DNA from: an uncultured Dorea sp.
Lineage (GTDB): Bacteria; Bacillota_A; Clostridia; Lachnospirales; Lachnospiraceae
Reading direction: 5' to 3'
DNA length: 64,000 nt
Assembly (NCBI GenBank): GCA_910578865.1
Contig: CAJTRM010000010.1
Location: 33,333 to 97,332, forward strand
Part shown: piece after piece, positions 61,028 through 64,000 of the stretch
Position numbering within the stretch: position 1 is the first letter of the stretch
Layout of the letters: every line of letters starts with the position of its first letter
The notes under the pieces: generated by a model
Told to the model about the DNA's origin: nothing
What the model saw: the letters and a program-made list of their open reading frames with translations, nothing else
The model's database searches: none
Program-made: the position numbers and the translations under genes

Positions 61028-62821
61028 TTAGTTCCATATTTGCAGTTCGGAGAGTATGGAATCAGTGATTTCAGCAGCCTTATTCCCGGTTGTTTCGGAG
61101 TCCCCCTGAATGTTTGTCGCAAAATAATAAATGTGATCGGACTTTTCGATATAGCCAATAAACCAGCCGTTGACATCCTGATCGTCAACACGTCCGGTTC
61201 CGGTTTTCCCATAAAAGGAACCTTCAGTAGTTGAGGCAAGGTGGATAGCGTCTTTCACAGCGTCGATATTTTCCGGAGCAAACCGGAACTCATTATCATG
61301 GAATTTTTGTAATAATTCGATTTGCTCAATTGGAGAAATCTTCAGAGAAAAATCTGTCCAATACAAATCTAAATCGCTGCTGGTTATTTGATTTCCATAT
61401 CCAATATCCTGTAAGAATGATTTGACAGAGTTGAGTCCTACTTGTGAATCAATCGACTGAAAATACCAGTTTACAGAATTGTGCATGGCGGAAGTCAAAT
61501 CTTGATCTGCTTCCCACGAATCGAAGGGATAATCGTCTCCATTCCAAGATATCTTGGAAGAGTTTGCTGTAATGATTCCAGATTCCAAACCAAGTAAAGC
61601 GTCGTAAATCTTATATGTAGAATTTGGTGTGATACGTTTCCTGGCAGTGTCTATATTATAAATGCTCCATAAGTTTGAATATGTGTCGTACAAAACAAAA
61701 CTGCCATCGTATTCCTGAAAATATTCGTTTAAATCAAGATGAGAGATGTGTCGCTCTTTTTCGTTAAACTGATATTTGCCCGGCACAGAAGCATAAATGG
61801 AAAGAGCAGGCGCACATCCTAATAATAGTGCGGTAATAAAGGTGTACACAATGATACCACGGACTTTTTTAAATAAAGTTTGTTTTCTAAAACCAGCAAT
61901 ATTGAGGACTCTTCGTTTCATTTGTTTCATGCTGCCTCCCATTCTCATCGCAAACGGAAACGGGGAGAGGGAAATCTTTTCTGCTAAGTTAATAAGAGTA
62001 TTTCCATATGCTTCATAGTCTTTTTCGCAAAGTATTTGTAATACAGCAGAATCGCAGGCAATTTCTCTGTCGCAGCGCATTTCCTTTAAAGCATACCAGA
62101 TAAGAGGATTAAACCAATATACAATACCGGCAATATTCATAAAAATACCGATAAGAGTATCTTTGCGGAGGCAATGCTGCAATTCATGCAAGAGCATAAA
62201 ACGCATATCCTTTGGATGAAAGTCGGAAATCAAATGTATGGGAATATAAATGCGAGGTCTGAAAAAACCGACAGTGATCGGGGATTTTAAGAAAGCCGTA
62301 CTATATACAGGTATTGTTTTTTTAATATTCATTTCAGACAGGCATTGTTTCCAAACGCATTTTACTTTTTGGCTTTGCAGGGGTAATGCAGATTTTTCCA
62401 AAATATGTAGTTGCCGCAAAGAACGAAATGTGAGTATGACCATGACAATGATTCCCAATGCCCATATAGTAAGAATCAGGATATTAATAACGGAAGGTGT
62501 CTTACTACTAATTGATACTGCAAAATCATTCATTTTATCCATTGCATAATTTTGATCTATAAGTGCCCGGTGCTGTGCTTTTGAATTGGAATTCAGCATT
62601 GTAGATTTTGTGCAGCCGGACCATGAAAATATCCGTAAAAAACCAGGTACATCAGTTGGAAGAAATGGAACAGCGAGTAATACAAGCAGTACTAACCAAA
62701 AGTTATATTGAATTTGTGCAGATAAATATTTCTTTAATAACTGTTTTAATGCGGTAATAACACCAATTAACAGGCATATAAAAGCATTACAGATTAAAAA
62801 TCGTACACCGAAATTTAACAT
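61028..62821 (-). CDS. blaR1: BlaR1-family beta-lactam sensor/signal transducer
   Basis: The 597-aa protein has about four membrane spans around an M56 zinc metalloprotease domain with HELQH (212-216), and an extracellular class D beta-lactamase-like sensor (about 355-597) with STYK (Ser401, acylated by beta-lactams), SVN (449-451) and KTGTG (539-543). On acylation, such proteins activate their protease and lead to loss of the BlaI repressor. It starts 16 bp after blaI. No beta-lactamase or mecA-type PBP gene follows, so the target genes are elsewhere. All key residues are intact. Confidence 0.93.
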   Translation of the reverse strand: MLNFGVRFLICNAFICLLIGVITALKQLLKKYLSAQIQYNFWLVLLVLLAVPFLPTDVPGFLRIFSWSGCTKSTMLNSNSKAQHRALIDQNYAMDKMNDFAVSISSKTPSVINILILTIWALGIIVMVILTFRSLRQLHILEKSALPLQSQKVKCVWKQCLSEMNIKKTIPVYSTAFLKSPITVGFFRPRIYIPIHLISDFHPKDMRFMLLHELQHCLRKDTLIGIFMNIAGIVYWFNPLIWYALKEMRCDREIACDSAVLQILCEKDYEAYGNTLINLAEKISLSPFPFAMRMGGSMKQMKRRVLNIAGFRKQTLFKKVRGIIVYTFITALLLGCAPALSIYASVPGKYQFNEKERHISHLDLNEYFQEYDGSFVLYDTYSNLWSIYNIDTARKRITPNSTYKIYDALLGLESGIITANSSKISWNGDDYPFDSWEADQDLTSAMHNSVNWYFQSIDSQVGLNSVKSFLQDIGYGNQITSSDLDLYWTDFSLKISPIEQIELLQKFHDNEFRFAPENIDAVKDAIHLASTTEGSFYGKTGTGRVDDQDVNGWFIGYIEKSDHIYYFATNIQGDSETTGNKAAEITDSILSELQIWN

Positions 62822-62837
62822 AGAGTTTCCCCCTTTC

Positions 62838-63212
62838 TTATTCCTGATGAGTGGAAAGAAGGCGGCGTAGAGTATCTAGTTCTGTTTTGGACAGTTTATC
62901 ATCTTCAAGGTAAGATGCCAGCATGGATGTAATATTTCCGTTATAATATCGTTTTAAAAAAGAATTGCTTTCCTGCCGGATATACTCGTTTTCTTCTACC
63001 AAAGGCGTATATATAAACACGCGGCTTTGTTTTTCATAAGTCAGAGCTTTTTTGGTAACAAGTCTTTTCAGCAGTGTTTGTATTGTTTTGGGATTCCAGT
63101 TTGTTGTTTTCGTTAATTTTTCTGTCACTTCATTTGTGCTGATCGGAGCATATTTCCAGACAACTTTCATTACTTCAAATTCTGCTTCAGAAATTTGCGG
63201 CAGATTACTCAT
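62838..63212 (-). CDS. blaI: BlaI/MecI-family transcriptional repressor
   Basis: The 124-aa protein has the N-terminal winged-helix domain (ISEAEFEVMKVVWKYAPIST, then WNPKTIQTLLKRLVTKKALT) and the C-terminal dimerisation helices of BlaI. It would repress its own operon and resistance genes until cleaved after BlaR1 activation. The start at 63212 follows GGAGGG at seven nt; the ATG at 63227 lies within that site. An operator-like dyad lies just upstream at 63231-63242. Confidence 0.93.
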   Translation of the reverse strand: MSNLPQISEAEFEVMKVVWKYAPISTNEVTEKLTKTTNWNPKTIQTLLKRLVTKKALTYEKQSRVFIYTPLVEENEYIRQESNSFLKRYYNGNITSMLASYLEDDKLSKTELDTLRRLLSTHQE

Positions 63213-63230
63213 ATATGATCCCTCCAAATC

Positions 63231-63279
63231 TTACGAATGTAATAAAAATATTATAATAGCATTTTATCAGGAAAGTCAA
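63231..63279 (-). promoter_or_regulatory. promoter and operator of blaI-blaR1
   Basis: Minus strand TTGACT (63274-63279), 18-bp spacer, TATAAT (63250-63255). At the expected transcription start sits the dyad TTACGAATGTAA (63231-63242), whose TTAC/GTAA halves resemble BlaI/MecI operators (TACA/TGTA type). Repression at the start site would be direct. Confidence 0.75.
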
Positions 63280-63538
63280 ATAAAGAAAAGTACCCTCAGT
63301 GAACAAGGGGATACACGCCTCAAGTACCGTTTTTTGGCTGTTTTTACTCTTTTTACATTATTCTTGCTACTATTTTACGATATTGGAGCGATTTTCTCTA
63401 TGTTTAAGGTTCAAATTATGCCCAATTAGCTATTAAATATGGTTTTGTCATCAGTTTCACCTATACAGATAGATTTCTGCTAAAATCATGTACCCTTTTT
63501 TGAAATCCTGTATTCATTCTTATTATTTTTCAAGTGCG
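63280..63538. other. A+T-rich intergenic region without a supported gene
   Basis: Upstream of the blaI promoter the sequence holds only a broken plus-strand open stretch (to 63429) with no ribosome binding site, plus A/T runs. I see no RNA gene or repeat; it probably holds the spacer between two accessory modules. Confidence 0.5.
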
Positions 63539-63544
63539 AAAAAA

Positions 63545-63564
63545 CGAGGATAGTTAAGTCCTCG
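63545..63564. terminator. terminator of the right-edge regulator
   Basis: CGAGGA (63545-63550) and TCCTCG (63559-63564) form a 6-bp stem. On the minus strand it is followed by TTTTTT, on the plus strand by CCTTTTT, so it may work both ways. Confidence 0.65.
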
Positions 63565-63587
63565 CCTTTTTGTGTAAATTATTTATT

Positions 63588-64000
63588 TTATTGCGGAAGA
63601 CAATAATGGGTGTTCTTTCCCTTTCCTTCTTGGATAAGCAGATCATTTTCAATCATTTTTTTTAGCAGCCGTCCGCATGATGACTGACCTATACCAAGCA
63701 GTATTTCTATTTCTTTTCTCGTAATAAACCCCCGTTGATTCGTCAGAGCAATCACTTTTTCTTCTAGTGTACCTTTCTCTGGATTTACTTGCATTTGCCT
63801 TGCGGGTTCAGGAATTGCATTCAGATTAGGGAGAATAATTTTAAATGCATTATCAGATGTTTCAATCTGCGGTGTCATTCCGGTTCCCTCATACGCTTCC
63901 ATGATTTTTATAATTCCGGTTCCATAGGCTTCTATCAATTCCAAACGGTAAAATACATTTGCCAATTTGAAGTTCCGACAGACGGAAATACCCATTGTTA
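63588..64000 (-). CDS. AlbA/RecG-like ATP-binding regulator, C-terminal part (runs off the right edge)
   Basis: The visible 137 or so residues fit the C-terminal part of the RecG-like/AlbA-type putative regulators: the segment RNFKLANVFYRLELIEAYGT followed by GIIKIMEAYEGTG belongs to the HATPase_c_4-like region, and a winged-helix tail follows (LTNQRGFITRKEIEILLGIG, then QSSCGRLLKKMIENDLLIQE). The frame is open through position 64000 beyond the first in-window ATG at 63995, so the protein starts outside. Such proteins are frequent in accessory regions and near mobile elements; their role is not settled. Confidence 0.8.
   Translation of the reverse strand, partial: TMGISVCRNFKLANVFYRLELIEAYGTGIIKIMEAYEGTGMTPQIETSDNAFKIILPNLNAIPEPARQMQVNPEKGTLEEKVIALTNQRGFITRKEIEILLGIGQSSCGRLLKKMIENDLLIQEGKGKNTHYCLPQ

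Overview
The window looks like a chromosomal segment from a gut Firmicute of the family Lachnospiraceae (Clostridia). The basis is gene content and order: a Firmicute-type class III fructose-bisphosphatase, a DUF1846 protein, HPr kinase, long-form HPF, a clpP-clpX-lon-engB block, an indolepyruvate ferredoxin oxidoreductase followed by a PaaK-type ligase, AGGAGG-type ribosome binding sites and intrinsic terminators. No rRNA, tRNA, CRISPR array or classical IS was seen. Genus cannot be fixed from the sequence alone.

Layout. 1-3.4 kb: a minus-strand gene for an NMT1/SsuA-like ABC substrate-binding lipoprotein is split by a compact element of about 2.5 kb. The element carries a large serine recombinase, an XRE regulator and two tiny ORFs, and is bounded by short imperfect direct repeats at positions 661 and 3157. 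Removing it would rejoin the host gene in frame. 3.5-15 kb: DUF1846 protein, divergent ftsH, uvrC, hprK, glcK, pepD, and a convergent class A penicillin-binding protein with a repetitive Gly/Asn/Pro tail. 15-20 kb: yigZ, then minus-strand typA-PAP2-PsiE-like genes coupled by 4-bp overlaps, and hpf. 20-25 kb: an SSB-like protein, dapA, dapB, fbp and an Asp/Asn-rich lipoprotein. 25-30 kb: iorA-iorB-paaK (aromatic 2-oxoacid oxidation) and a eukaryote-type hisA. 30-38 kb: secA, prfB with its programmed frameshift, hom-apgM-lysC, a CYTH protein and a DJ-1 protein. 38-48 kb: tig with a hairpin-rich leader, clpP, clpX, lon, engB, an AI-2E-type exporter, a ZIP transporter and a fused ThrE-like exporter. 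48-55 kb: an AraC regulator divergent from glycogen phosphorylase, a PilZ protein and a 993-residue hybrid sensor kinase.

55-64 kb is accessory and more A+T-rich toward the end. It holds an OmpR-type two-component system, an ABC-2 exporter operon that begins with an unannotated 50-aa membrane peptide and is preceded by 11-bp tandem repeats (a probable response-regulator site), a small secreted hypothetical protein behind a perfect 16-bp inverted repeat, a blaI-blaR1 beta-lactam sensing pair without an adjacent beta-lactamase, and the C-terminal end of an AlbA/RecG-like regulator leaving the right edge.

How the genes work together. Most of the window is housekeeping: protein quality control (ftsH, clpXP, lon, tig), secretion (secA), the aspartate amino-acid pathway (lysC, hom, apgM as a candidate homoserine kinase, dapA, dapB) and carbon control (hprK, glcK, fbp, glgP). 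The most unusual features are the gene-splitting mini-element, the repeat-controlled exporter with its small membrane peptide, and the hom-apgM-lysC arrangement.
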